A stretch of DNA of 64,000 nucleotides from Mesorhabditis belari. Taxonomy: Eukaryota; Nematoda; Chromadorea; Rhabditida; Rhabditidae. The notes beneath the pieces were generated by a model. It searched no databases. It saw nothing but the letters and a program-made list of their open reading frames with translations, and had not been told where the DNA came from. Shown one piece after another: positions 34,201 to 44,813 of this stretch. The number at the start of each line of letters is the position of its first letter. The stretch's first letter is position 1. The translations under genes and the position numbers were made by a program. Location of the stretch: assembly GCA_958450365.1 (NCBI GenBank), contig CAUEEP010000724.1:620001-684000 (forward strand), read 5' to 3'.

Positions 34201-37200
34201 GTGGCTTCTGGCTCAGAGTCAAGCCTTGATTGTGGCTTCTGGCTCAGAGTCAAGCCTTGATTGTGGCTTCTGGCTCAGAGTCAAGCCTTGATTCTGGCTT
34301 CTGGCTCAGAGTCAAGCCTTGATTGTGGCTTCTGGCTCAGAGTCAAGCCTTGATTGTGGCTTCTGGCTCAGAGTCAAGCCTTGATTCTGGCTTCTGGCTC
34401 AGAGTCAAGCCTTGATTGTGGCTTCTGGCTCAGAGTCAAGCTTACAGTAAACCAGAGCAAGCCCAAGGTTGGCCAAGACCAGGATAAATTGCTTTTAGAA
34501 AAACTCTAATCATGAGTTTGTTCCTAGATTCAAATTATCAACCCAATCAGCTGACACTGACAGTTGACAACTCAACATTTCTTTGCTTTAGTTTGCACTC
34601 GTTTATTACCTTCCACTACATCATTTATCACTATTCTTGCATGATTTGTAAGTCAAATCTTTTACTAAGCAATTTCAATTTTCATTCAATTTCATTTGAT
34701 CTATTTTAATGACAAATTTGTCTTTGATAAGCAACAGAATTTCACTATTTTGCTAGAAAATTTGTTTATTACAAGCATTTGAATGTGATAAAGAAAGCTG
34801 GGTGATAAAGAAAGCTGGGTTTCTTTGTGATAAAGAAAGCTAGGTGATAAAGAAAGCTAGGTGATAAAGAAAGCTGGGTTTCTGTGATAAAGAAAGCTGG
34901 GTTTCTTTGTGATAAAGAAAGCTAAGTTTCTTAAGTAGAATCGAATTATTTAGATCAATACAAACAAAAAAAAAGATTTATAGATAGAAACAACCTTTTT
35001 TTGATTGAAAAATTTCCAGGATGAAGCCTATTTCGAGCGTCGACGCAAAAACAACGATGCAGCGAAAAGATCTCGAGATCTGCGACGACAAAAGGAAGAA
35101 GCGATCGCTGCTAAAGCCACAGCACTCGAGCAAGACAATCAACAACTCAGAAATCAGGTATTAAAATAAAAACAGGTAGAAAGTCTAGGTTAAAGTTAAA
35201 GTTAAAGTTAAAGTTAAAGTTAAAGTACATCAGAAAGAACGTAAGTAACTGAATTTCAACTAAACTCTCGTCTAACTCAACTATACAGTCGACTCTCGAT
35301 CTAACGATCTAACGATTCTGTCGGGAATGAAATGGAATCTTTATATCGAAAAATTTATGGCCATATTCTCTCTAATAGTAGTGCACCCTGAGCGTTGCCT
35401 AAATTCCTCGAAATCTCGAGAACCTATCGACCTATCGATGTATCAGAACCTATCAATGTGGAGCTGTAGCTGACTGACGAAAAGTGACTTAAAGTTGTTA
35501 ACGTTGGGCGTCTTGATAAATGTGTTTCCTTTTTAGCATTAAACTTGTACAAAATGAGCTCTAAATCTAGTAATCTGATGATCCCTATAAATATTGAACA
35601 CCCTGTACTACTTGACTACCGTGACTACTTGGCTCCTTGACTGCGCACTAAATAAATACTGCAACACCATCTTACTGTACTGTAGTGAAGAAGCCTGTAA
35701 GCCAAAGAAGCCTGTAAAGAGTACTGCACAAGGACACGAGGATTTCAAACAGTACTAATATACCGTGTTCTCTCTAATAGTAGTGCACCCTGAGCGTTGC
35801 CTAAATTGCTTGAAATCTCGAGAACCTATCGACCTATCAATGTATCAGAACCTATCGATGTGGGGTCGGAAAATGTAGCTGGCGAGGAAAACAAGCGTCG
35901 AAGTTGGCCGGCGGCCAACCTACAGAAGCCGGTCAACTTTAACGGTTTATATCTCGACTTACAAGCATCAGATCGGCTAACAATTGGTTTTAAAAGAATC
36001 CCCATCAAATTTGGCTAGAAAAAAGTGCAGTTTGTTTTGCATACTCATCTGTAAGAACATAGAGAAAAATGGTGTCGAAAAACGGCTTTTTCGGTTTTTT
36101 CATAGGAAAAACGTGCAGAAGTCGGTCAAATTTGACTCAAATTTGACTTTCTCAACTTCCAGGGATCCGATTGACTAACGGTTAGTTGAAAGTTTGTAGC
36201 TGACGATGAGATCTAGTGGGGGGATTTGAGTGTTGAGCTTCTGCAGCTTCTGCAGCTTCTGCAGCTTCTGCAGCTTCTGCAGCTTCTGCAGCTTCTGCAG
36301 CTTCTGCAGCTTCTGCAGCTTCTGCAGCTTCTGCAGCTTCTGCAGCTTCTGCAGCTTTTGCAGCTTCTGCAGCTTCTGCAGCTTCTGCAGCTTCTGCAGC
36401 TTCTGCAAAAGCTTGGAAGCCGTAAAATAGTCATGAACTCGGCCGGGCTGGGTGCACTACTGTTAGAGAATACGGTATTTAAGTAAAAGAAACTAAGGCT
36501 TTTAACCTAAATCATTATATCGAGTTACAATTAATCGTTTATCAACAAAAACAAACATAAAAAAGCGTCAAATTTCCTCAAATTAAGCGAAAAGAAAATT
36601 CTAGCGTAAAATTCGATCGTAAAACTGCTTATTTTTAACCAAAAAATTCTAATAAAAAAAATGATTAAGAAGAAAGGCAGCAAAAACTTTTGAATAGCCT
36701 TTTTTTTTGTAGAGTTTTGGAACTTTTGAAAACATTGGATAAGCTTCGCGTCGTGAAATCGTTTCCTCTTCTTCCACCAACTCCTCATTTTCACTTTCTT
36801 GGCTCTATTTTATGGCAGCAACGATTTCGGAACGATCAACGATGTTTGAACGCCTGTAGTTGAAGTAATATCGTAGTAAAGGATATAATCAAGTGCTATG
36901 AATGACAATCGTGCTATGAACGACATCCAATTTTAGAGAATTATCTACGTTTTACTCACAAAATCGTTTATCAAATCAAATATTAAATAAAATTAAAGTT
37001 AATGCAATAGCGATTAAAACAAAATTGTTATATCGTTGTTGTATTTTAAAAAGTTCTTGTTGTTGTTGTCTTTTAAAAAGCAGAATAAAGCAAAATTTTA
37101 GATTTCTCTCCTCAAAACGGAGATCACCAAGTTGCATCTATTGTTGTACACACAAAACTCAGCAAAAGATGATTCAAACGATTGAAATCATATAAAAAGC

Positions 37201-40200
37201 TTAAGCCATTCTATTTTTCATGTATTTTTCATGTATTTTTTTGTTTCTTGTTGTATTTTTAATGTTATTCAAACAATTTCCGGCTCTTCTCAGGTCTCTG
37301 CGCATTTCGAAAAAGTCATCACACTTTGAAAGCCTATAACTTTGTCTAGAGAGAGCATTTTAGCTAACTTTTTATATCATTGTATAGAAAACATTTCAGG
37401 CTTTCAAATGATACCAAATAGAGCTTGATTGGATAATTCAGTCCAAGAAAATCAGGCGGCCAGGTACACAAATTGGATCAGCCTCGACTACTCAGAGTTA
37501 GTGTTGATTTTTCTGGACTGAATTATCCAATCAAGCTCTATTTGGTATCATTTGAAAGCCTGAAATCTTTTCTATACAATGATATAAAAAGTTAGCTAAA
37601 ATCCTCTCTCTATACAAAGTTATAGGCCTTCAAAGTGTGATGAATTTTTCGAAATGCGCAGAAACCATACAAGAGCCCAATTTCCTTCGCCGAGTTTCTT
37701 CTAATCAAGTTTTTTTGTCAATTTTTTGTGCAGGTTGAAATGTGCAATCTTTCACTGATATCTAAAGTGCAATTTTTTCATTTTTAAGAATGCTTTTACG
37801 GTTTTCTCACAAAAACTTCAGGTATTCAACTTTGATTCGTTTTTTTTTTACGCAAAAAAAACTTTCCCGGGTTCTCTCTGCTACTTAAAAAGTGCTAATA
37901 AATGTGTTTTCTATGTGTTATTTTGAAATTTATATGCAAAATATAGAAAAATATATATAATTATTGAAATTTGGAGAGATCTAGAAGGAGAAATTTCAAG
38001 AAAATTTCAAGTTTTGTGGGATAGAAAAGAATCATTATTGAAGTTGTTTCAAAACAAATTTTAAATTAAAAAGATTATGTCTAGAAAGAAGCGCAGATGA
38101 AATTGAAAAAATTGATTATTGATTATTGATTATTGACATTAAGGATTAAAATAGACTATTATTACAAAATAGATCTTCAAATAGACAATAAAATAGATAT
38201 TCAGTCAAAAAAATAGCTTCAGGCAATTATTTATTTAATTTTTCTAATCGAAATCGACTCCTTTATAACGTCGCTTCTTAACATCGCGAGAAACTTCAAC
38301 CTAAAACAACTAAATCAGAAAAAAAACCATTTTCTAAATCATTCTATAGTTCATCTAGATCATTGATCATTCTATTGGGTTGGTGGAAAAGTCCTTTCGG
38401 ATTTTTTGGGAGAGTACCTTAAATTTGTCCAATTTTCACGTTTTATAGCTCATCCTAAAGCTGAATTCAAGACGGATCGATTGGTAAAAACCGTTTTGGT
38501 TGGTAAAAACCGATTAGTAAAAATCAAAAACGAGTAATGATAATGAATAATGATTCACTAGATCTAGGATAGGGTTCAAGCTTCAACATTGTAGCATCAT
38601 TGCCACCTAACAAGTCTAGATTTGGTCAGGCTCTAGTTTTTGAAGCAATTTCTAAGCCTAAGGACCAATGTTATCTATTGGGTTGGTGAAAAAGTCCTTT
38701 CCGATTTTTTGGGAGAGGACCTTAAATTTGTCGAATTTAGACGTTTTATAGCTCATCCTAAAGCTGAATTCAAGACGGATCGATTGGTAAAAAGCGTTTT
38801 GAGATATCTCTTTTCTAAAAGCTTTTACAGCTATTTTAGTAAAGGGCGGCAGAGCCAAAAAATGGCTGTTTTCACGTTTCGTTGGTTTTCCGTGCAGAAA
38901 CCTAGGCTAAAAACATGTGTTTCGTGATCAGCGTCAAAAATAACCCCTAGACACAAATTTTCAGAATCTTAGCAAAAAATTTTTGAAAAATATTGTCACC
39001 GGTGGAAGTCGAACCAGCGACCCTCAGATCAATAGCCTTTCCGCCGCTTTTCGCGATTTTCCTTCGTTTTTCTTTTTTTTAAAATTTAAAATTTAATTTT
39101 TATTTTGGGTACCAAAGGGGAAAAACGAAGGAAAATCGCGAGAAGCGGCGGAAAGGCTATTGATCTGAGGGTCGCTGGTTCGACTTCCACCGGTGACAAT
39201 ATTTTTCAAAAATTTTTTGCTAAGATTCTGAAAATGTGTGTCTAGGGGTTATTTTTGACGCTGATCACGAAACACATGTTTTTAGCCTAGGTTTCTGCAC
39301 GGAAAACCAACGAAACGTGAAAACAGCCATTTTTTGGCTCTGCCGCCCTTTACTAAAATAGCTGTCAAAACTTTTAGAAAAGAGATATCTCAAAACTGTT
39401 TTTACCAATCGATCCGTCTTGAATTCAGCTTTAGGATGAGCTATAAAACGTGAAAATTGGACAAATTTAAGGTACTCTCCCGAAAAATCCGAAAGGACTT
39501 TTCCACCAACCCAATATAATCTAAATTTGCATATATTTATCAAAATATATCAAAAATAGATCTTTTACAGCTAATTTTACAGCTGAGCAGCTAATTTTAG
39601 ACTTTAACAACTTTAAAATTAAAGTAAACCAAGTTTTTCTGAGAAATTTTCAGGATTTTCACAAAATAAAGTATTAAGATATAAACTTATTACTGTTTAA
39701 CAGTATTCTTTTAGATAATTGTGACTCTTACGACAGCCATTTAGCATCAAATATACCTATATATAATATAATATTATCAGGGTGGTGCAAAAGAAACTGC
39801 CGATTTGACGGTAAATTAAAAAAAAAAGATGGCGTTCAATGACATGATGACAATGACATGATGACAATGGAATATTTTCGCAAGATCTCGAGCAGATTGG
39901 CATGGATCGGCCTGAATAACGTCCCTCAGCTTGGCTTCGTTCACGATTTCTGGCCTCGAACCGTGCTCGTAGTCTTCCAAAGTCTCGTCTCCCTCTCGGA
40001 ATCGTTGAAACCAAGATTGGCATGGATCGGCTTGAATAACGTCCCTCAGCTTGGCTCTCGGAATCGTTGAAACCAAATCTGACACTGCCTGAGAGACAAA
40101 CTGCCATTTTCGGAAGCAGCACAGAGAGAACGATGCGATTCGGCAGCAGACTTTCCAATTTTGAAGCTTTTAAAGAGATAAGGAACCAAATTTAGAGAGT

Positions 40201-42483
40201 TAGGGAACTAAATTTAGATAGTAATGCTGCTCCTAGCACAAACTTTTGCTCGACCATGATCTAAATAAAAAATATAAGCATTTTTAAATAAAATAAACAA
40301 CAACCAAAAAATTCAAACGTCGAAATAAATAGCAAACAAATATGCGAACAAAACATTAAAAAAATAATGCCGTTAACATCGCTCGTTTCTGATAAATGAG
40401 AGCTGATACCCATCGGCAGTTTCTTTTGCACCACCCTAACACTTTAAAATAAAAGTAAACCAAGTTTTTCTGAGAAATTTTCGAGACTTTCGCAAAATAA
40501 AGTACTAAGATATAAACTTGTTACTGTTTAACAGTATTCTTTTAGATAATTGTGACTCTTACAGCCATTTAGCATTTATTGGGTTGTCCATTTATGAATG
40601 CGCGTTTTTTACGATTAGGTTGGTAAAAAAGAAATGAGCGTCGTGTTTGTTGATTTGTATTTTATTCACAGTAAAAGATTTTTTTAAAATAGTTTATTCT
40701 ATTGGAAAGAGCGTGTTCTTGCGCATCGTTTAATATATAATTTGTCTATGTTTACTTTGTTTTTTTACAAGAAAGAGTGTTTAGAAAATGTCGGACCAAA
40801 AATTTGGGCTGGGAAGTCCTGCCTCATCCGCCATACAGCCCAGACTTGGCGCCTTCCGATTACCATCTGTTCCGATCAATGCACCACTCCTTGGCCGAGA
40901 AAAAGTTCAAGAACCGCGACGAGGTCCAAATTTGGGTGTCCAACTTCTTCGAGTCGCAGCCGGTCGAGTTCTTCAAGAAGGGCATCGTTTGATATATAAT
41001 TTGTCTATGTTTACTTTGTTTTTTTACAAGAAAGAGTGTTTAGAAAATGTCGGACCAAAAATTTCGCTTGCGGGCCTGCTTGTGGTATGAATTTAAGCAA
41101 GGCAAATCGGCTGCTGAAGCTCATCGCGCTCTATCTCAAGTGTTTGACGAAGATGCTCTATCCGAAAGTCAGTGTAAACGATGGTTCCAGCGCTTCTGAG
41201 ACGGCGACGAAAGCTTGGAAGACCAAAAACACGGGAGTCGACCTCAAATCATCGACAACGACGCATTGAAGGAAGCCATTGAGTCGGATCCACGCCAAAC
41301 CACTCGCGACCTGGCAGAACAGTTCGGCTGCACTCATGTCACCATTGAGAACCATCTGCATGGCATGGGCAAGACGAATAGATGCGGAAAATGGGTACCG
41401 CATAAGCTATCCGACGCAAACGAGGCGACACGCATCGCAATCGCCGGAATTCTCACTCACCACGCCAAGAACAGTGGGTTTTTCGACTCCATTGTTACGT
41501 CGGATGAGAGGTGGATCCAATACGACAACACAGCAAGAAAGCGGTAGTGGTTGGACCCCGGTGAAGCTCGAAAACCGACTCCAAAACCGGACATCCACGG
41601 AAAAAAGGTGATGCTTTGTGTTTGGTGGAACAGTAAAGGCCTGGTGTACTTTGAGGTTCTGGATTCGGGTCAAGCAGTTACGGCGAACCTCTACCAAGGC
41701 CAATTGGACCAGGCCGGACATCCACGGAAATATATGAGTATTATTCGAAAGCTGAAAATCTCCTCTACATTTTGATATAAAAAGTTTTTGAATTTGTTCA
41801 GCTTTTGGGCAAATTGACTGCACAGAAGAAGAGGTGGCCAAAAAATGGAAGGGTGCCTTTGGATCAAGTTTTGGGTCCGCTCAAATTGAGCTAACCGTTT
41901 GATGTTTGCCTAATAGATATATCAATACAACTTTTTTAAAAAATATAACAATTTCAGAGCATCTTTTCTTTTCTTTTCTTTTCTGGGCGGTTATTTTGCA
42001 CCATAAAACTTGAGGAATAGCTAAGCTGGAATGGGTTTTTTCCAGAAAACGACCTCTCCCTTTGTGCAGTCAATTTCCCAAAAAGTTGAATGAATTCAAA
42101 AGCTTTTTTATTCCAAAATGTAGAGGAGATCTTCAGCTTTCGAATGATATATAACACTCATATACATCTCTTCGATATCTTGAGAAATTTACAAAATAGT
42201 AAAAAACGCGCATTCATAACTAGACAACCCAATAATATACCTATATATAATATAATATTATTATATATAATATAATATTATTATATATAATATAATATTA
42301 CTATATATAATAGATAATAATAAAATATAATATTAACTATTATCATAACTAGACCCCCTTTTTCCACGACAGCCCTCGTCGGAACGAGATCCACATCGAT
42401 TTCCGTGGCGTCACTTGGAAGCGCTTTTACCAATCGCTCATCTCTCGTTTGACTCTCAGCTCTTGGGCTTTCCGTTTCCTTAA
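28246..42483 (+). CDS. bZIP transcription factor, PAR/NFIL3 (CES-2/ATF-2) type
   Basis: This is a nuclear DNA-binding transcription factor. Exons 28246-28326, 28370-28474, 29177-29308, 29357-29419, 35020-35157, 37734-37766 and 42373-42483 join in phase to 220 residues. The fifth exon (residues 128-173) carries the basic region FERRRKNNDAAKRSRDLRRQ and the start of the zipper ALEQDNQQLRNQ. This matches PAR/NFIL3-type bZIPs, where NNDAAKRSRD contacts DNA. Residues 63-127 are Ser/Pro/Thr-rich and contain a sumoylation-like IKVE (K78). The last two small exons (VEMCNLSLISK, then PSSERDPHRF onward) are the least certain; they were chosen because acceptor, donor and phase fit and they extend the zipper. 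The second ATG at 28249 is equally possible. An acceptor TTTTCCAG at 28201-28208 precedes the start by 37 nt. Introns 4 (5.6 kb), 5 (2.6 kb) and 6 (4.6 kb) are repeat-filled. A plus-strand AATAAA lies at 42926. Confidence 0.78.
28475..29176. repeat. bZIP intron 2: CTACAGTAATC repeats, CTT-rich tract and tRNA-like module
   Basis: From 28540 to 28840 a degenerate 12-bp CTACAGTAATCT repeat is seen. Then 28850-28985 is a polypyrimidine tract of TTTCTTTCTTCTTCC type. At 29010-29075 a tRNA-like module follows: TAGCTTAGTGATTAGAGG (good box A) and GAGGGTTGAATCCTC (B box with one base missing). It is probably a tRNA-derived SINE fragment. Confidence 0.5.
29735..29995. repeat. 11-bp minisatellite (TGGCTCAATCC)
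   Basis: About 23 copies with CC/AC/AA variants in bZIP intron 4. There is no coding sense. Confidence 0.85.
30773..30897. repeat. 15-bp minisatellite (TTTGAGCTTTAAGGC)
   Basis: Eight nearly identical tandem copies in bZIP intron 4. The sequence between 29996 and 30772 shows no feature I recognise. Confidence 0.85.
31395..31627. repeat. 44-bp minisatellite, five copies
   Basis: The unit contains AGAATTTAGCGATCACTCTG. Copies alternate between GGCTACCAG and GGCCACCAG, showing recent homogenisation. Confidence 0.9.
32105..32235. repeat. TTGCTTTC/TTGCTTCC polypyrimidine repeat
   Basis: A degenerate 8-bp repeat in bZIP intron 4. It probably arose by slippage. Confidence 0.7.
32655..32850. repeat. 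Tandem duplication of an about 94-bp unit
   Basis: Two copies containing CTAACTTTGCCTAATTGACG and AAGGCATGGACTTCTGGACT lie next to each other, with a few substitutions between them. Confidence 0.8.
32990..33700 (-). pseudogene. Retroelement/integrase-like fragment as an inverted repeat
   Basis: The minus-strand arm (33690-33276) reads DKYDEIVAKIKEFIEG, then after a frame change NLLNCFSLRYEQDQANLY and LLMDTHKRLGHAGRK. The last motif resembles the His-rich N-terminal zinc-binding module before integrase domains (as in KRBA2-like and retroelement integrases). A shorter plus-strand copy of the same sequence lies at 32990-33158, making an inverted repeat. No catalytic domain is present. The family assignment is an inference from a short motif. 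Confidence 0.45.
34090..34440. repeat. 31-bp minisatellite, about 11 copies
   Basis: The unit contains GGCTTCTGGCTCAGAGTCAA. Copies differ mainly at GATTGTGG against GATTCTGG. It lies in bZIP intron 4. A second array of AAAGAAAGCTGGGT units follows at 34785-34930. Confidence 0.9.
36235..36410. repeat. 9-bp minisatellite (CTTCTGCAG)
   Basis: About 19 almost perfect tandem copies with one variant, in bZIP intron 5. Because the unit is a multiple of three, it yields long artefactual ORFs in several frames (poly-LQK, poly-CRS, poly-CSF). None has gene context. Confidence 0.9.
37288..37668. mobile_element. Foldback element (about 380 bp)
   Basis: The arms 37288-37440 and 37512-37668 are near-perfect inverted copies. 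Shared blocks include TCAAATGATACCAAATAGAG and TCTGCGCATTTCGAAAAA. It sits just upstream of the proposed bZIP exon 6. A related sequence is at 45180-45370. Confidence 0.7.
38373..39517. mobile_element. Large foldback element with central tRNA-like modules, plus a truncated copy
   Basis: The palindrome 38676-39517 has about 400-bp arms, each starting TTGGGTTGGTGGAAAAGTCC-like and ending TA-flanked. Towards the centre each arm carries GGTCGCTGGTTCGACTTCCA with a perfect 7-nt GGTTCGA B-box core, in opposite orientation. A truncated copy of the outer arm lies at 38373-38505. The ORFs in the arms are mirror images and not genes. Confidence 0.75.
39605..39775. repeat. Direct duplication, left copy
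   Basis: About 140-170 bp (for example TATAAACTTATTACTGTTTA, TTAGATAATTGTGACTCTTA) is repeated at 40438-40577 after the intervening MITE. The homology resumes after the second mariner at 42233 (ATATACCTATATATAATA). Confidence 0.75.
39779..40437 (-). mobile_element. Non-autonomous mariner derivative (659 bp)
   Basis: Inverted repeats AGGGTGGTGCAAAAGAAACT enclose a shortened minus-strand transposase N-terminal remnant. It reads GDETLEDYEHGSRPEIV and QADPCQSARDLAKIF. The interior carries a duplicated segment with TTGGCATGGATCGGC. No catalytic region remains. Confidence 0.8.
40579..42232 (+). mobile_element. Rearranged mariner transposon
   Basis: The ends are TTGGGTTGTCCATTTATGAA and its complement (with one change), flanked by TA. 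An 83-bp segment covering the 5' leader and start of the transposase occurs twice (40723-40805 and 40982-41064). Between the copies lies a fragment of the transposase C-terminus (LPHPPYSPDLAPSDYHLF) that belongs at the 3' end. The 3' part is folded back on itself (about 41728-42165). Confidence 0.85.
41048..41775 (+). pseudogene. mariner transposase, nonsense-mutated and 3' truncated
   Basis: The frame starts MSDQKFRLRACLWYEFKQ and runs through CGKWVPHKLSDANEATRI and TSDERWIQYDNT to KPDIHGKKVMLCVWWNSKG. Two in-frame stops interrupt it: TGA near 41199 in RWFQRF-DGDES and TAG near 41546 in ARKR-WLDPG. The catalytic C-terminus is missing here and found displaced at 40806-40981. Confidence 0.88.
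42236..42345. repeat. AT-rich repeat (TATATAATATAATATTA)
   Basis: Four to five copies of a 17-bp AT-only unit lie immediately after the mariner insertion and just before the last bZIP exon. Confidence 0.75.
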
Positions 42484-42770
42484 ATCTACTTTCTTGACTT
42501 TCTATCTCTAATTTCTAATCGTTATCTAGCCTTCTCATATTTCTCTCTGGGGAAAACTGTTTTCTAAATTCGTGCTTACCATTTCTTGCTCGTTTTCATG
42601 CGAATGCAAACCGAGTTTCGTCTTCACCCAATCGAGACTCCGATGCAAGAAGCCTTTCATCTTTAAAAATATTCTTTTACTTTACTTTACTTTCCATTAC
42701 TTTCCTTTCCTTTCCTTTACTTTCCTTTACTTTCCATTACTTTACTTGTTTTGCTCAATTCTAAACAAAA

Positions 42771-44386
42771 TTACAACAAAATTTGCACCTTTGAGTCCCA
42801 TTTGCATTTCTCTGCGTCTTCACAGCAACAGAAATGCACCTTCAACCCGCCAATATTCGCCTCTTGACAACTCCCTTCGGAGAACTAAAGTGTTTAAAAG
42901 TTAGGGTTTAAAAATTCGTTTTACAAATAAAAATCCTATGCTACAATTAGATGAGAAGTCACTTTTTAAGAAAAACAGGGATATGGTAAACGGTTCGAGC
43001 AAGGCTCATTAGAGGCTCATAAGGCAAGGCTCATAAGGCAAGGCTCATAAGGCAAGGCTCATAAGGCAAGGCCAAGCAAGGCCAAAGGCAAGGCTCAAAG
43101 GCAGGCTCAAAGGCAAGGCTCAAAGGCAAGGCCAAAGGCAAGGCCAAGCAAGGCTCATAAGGCAAGGCTCATAAGGCAAGGCTCATAAGGCAAGGCTCAT
43201 AAGGCAAGGCTCATAAGGCAAGGCTCATAAGGCAAGGCTCATAAGGCAAGGCTCATTATCATGCTAAAGCTATTGTACCCGGCGGTATTTTCAACACAAT
43301 AGCTTGGGGTAGCTTTCTCTTTGGTACACTGTACACTATTTAGAAAGCAAATCAAGAGTCAGATAAAGGTGTACTGTGGAAGGGAAGGCTACAATAGCTT
43401 ACCGTAATCGAGCACAGTGTGTTGTGCACACATCCACCCGATCGAATGATACTCGTGTTCTCGTGCATGGCCATCATGTTGTAACAGGATTGACCTGCAA
43501 AAAGTCAGATCTATAGTGCGCCAGAAAGGGTTTGTTTGCTGGTTTGAGCGCAGAAAGTGCATATCATCGATGACGATCAGCTTATTCTTTTAGTAATCAA
43601 GTGAAGATAAACTTTTAGACATAAGCCAAATGGGTACTGTACTGTGTACTGTGTACTGTGTACTGTGTACTGTTTGATTAGTGTACTGTGTGCTCAAATC
43701 TGCAAACGCCCCCTTTTTGGTGCACTCGATTCTTCGTTTTCTCATTGCAACTTAGTGTATCGAGATAGAGAATTAAGAGCGCCAGAAAGGTCATGTTTGC
43801 AGCTCAAAGTACACGCAAAGTAAACTTGTAACGAAAAAATCTGTCGGTTCTTTTTTGTCGTTGGCAATTTAAGCTTTTGCGTGCCTTTCTCAGCCGCAAC
43901 GCTTCTATTTTGTTTATTTTGGTTATCATTCGATGCAGAATGAAATTGCGCATCGAATGATACCAAAAACAACTCAAGATCTAATATTCACGTAAAGTTA
44001 TGAGGCAAAAGGTTAAGTTCCGCCCATAATTCGTGGAGCTTAGGTTTTTAGCCCATAACTTTGCGTGGATATTAGATCTTGAGTTGTTTTTGGTGTCATT
44101 CGATGCGCAATTTCATTCTGCATTGAATGATAATCAAAATAACCAAAATAGAAGCGTTGCTGCTGAGAAAAACACAACCTTAAATTGCCAACGGCAAAAA
44201 AGAACCGACAGATTTTTCGTTACAAGCATAACTCAAAGAACTGTAAACGAATACTTCCTCACCTTCTTTGCACACGATTTTCTCGGATCCCAAATTATAA
44301 CCACCGATCAACGTGTAATCATAGCACTCGATTTGAGCCGAAACCATTGACACAAAGGAAAGCACAGCAACGATTTTGCCTAACAT
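42771..44386 (-). CDS. Secreted Ly6/uPAR-like cysteine-rich protein
   Basis: Exons 44386-44263, 43494-43403 and 42884-42771 join in phase to 109 residues. The signal peptide MLGKIVAVLSFVSMVSA precedes a cysteine-rich domain: IECYDYT, then VCKEGQSCYNM, GGCVHNTLCSIT, EGSCQEANIGGLKVHFCCCE, DAEKC. The order and the CCC-x3-E-x-C end resemble the nematode Ly6/uPAR (three-finger) fold, which binds receptors or acts extracellularly. No clear C-terminal GPI signal is seen. The start codon directly follows TTTCAG, so the transcript probably begins with a trans-spliced leader or a 5' UTR intron. The introns hold a 14-bp minisatellite (43005-43262), a short GTGTACTGT repeat (43630-43690) and a family-B foldback. 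The last exon lies 288 bp past the bZIP stop on the opposite strand, so the 3' ends probably overlap. Confidence 0.75.
43005..43262. repeat. 14-bp minisatellite (AAGGCAAGGCTCAT)
   Basis: About 18 copies with internal AAGGCCAAGC variants in intron 2 of the Ly6-like gene. Confidence 0.85.
43826..44226. repeat. Foldback MITE family B, copy 3
   Basis: The ends are GTAACGAAAAAATCTGTCGG and its complement, with the same inner blocks as the copies at 4196 and 9300. It ends 37 nt from the donor of the first Ly6-like exon. Confidence 0.75.
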
Positions 44387-44446
44387 CTGAAAGCAAAAAT
44401 CCTTTTGGCATGGCTTTATGTTATCATAAAGTTCATTGATCTTCAG

Positions 44447-44705
44447 CTCTAACAATCAGCTCCAACAATCAGATCCAACAATCACCTCTAACAATCAGCT
44501 CCAACAATCAGCTCCAACAATCAGCTCTAACAATCACCTCTAACAATCAGCTCCAACAATCAGCTCTAACAATCACCTCTAACAATCACCTCTAACAATC
44601 AGCTCCAACAATCAGCTCCAACAATCAGCTCTAACAATCACCTCTAACAATCAGCTCCAACAATCAGATTCAACAATCAGATCCAACAATCAGCTCCAAC
44701 AACAA
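44447..44705. repeat. 13-bp minisatellite (CAATCAGCTCCAA)
   Basis: About 19 copies, mixing CAGCTCCAA and CACCTCTAA variants, lie directly upstream of the Ly6-like gene start. Confidence 0.85.
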
Positions 44706-44813
44706 TTGATCTAATCATCAAGAAAATTTGGCTCTTTTAACTTCAGAACGACTTTTCAATGAGTAGTCAACGTTTAAAAGTACATAACTTTCTTTAGAGA
44801 CAAAAAGTACATA

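Noticed and set aside
36175..36486. Several long ORFs made of LQK, CRS or CSF repeats
   Set aside because: They are the six-frame readings of the 9-bp CTTCTGCAG array, which cannot contain a stop.
38640..38927. 95-codon ORF and its mirror at 39265-39543
   Set aside because: The two are inverted copies within one foldback element, with no homology or gene context.
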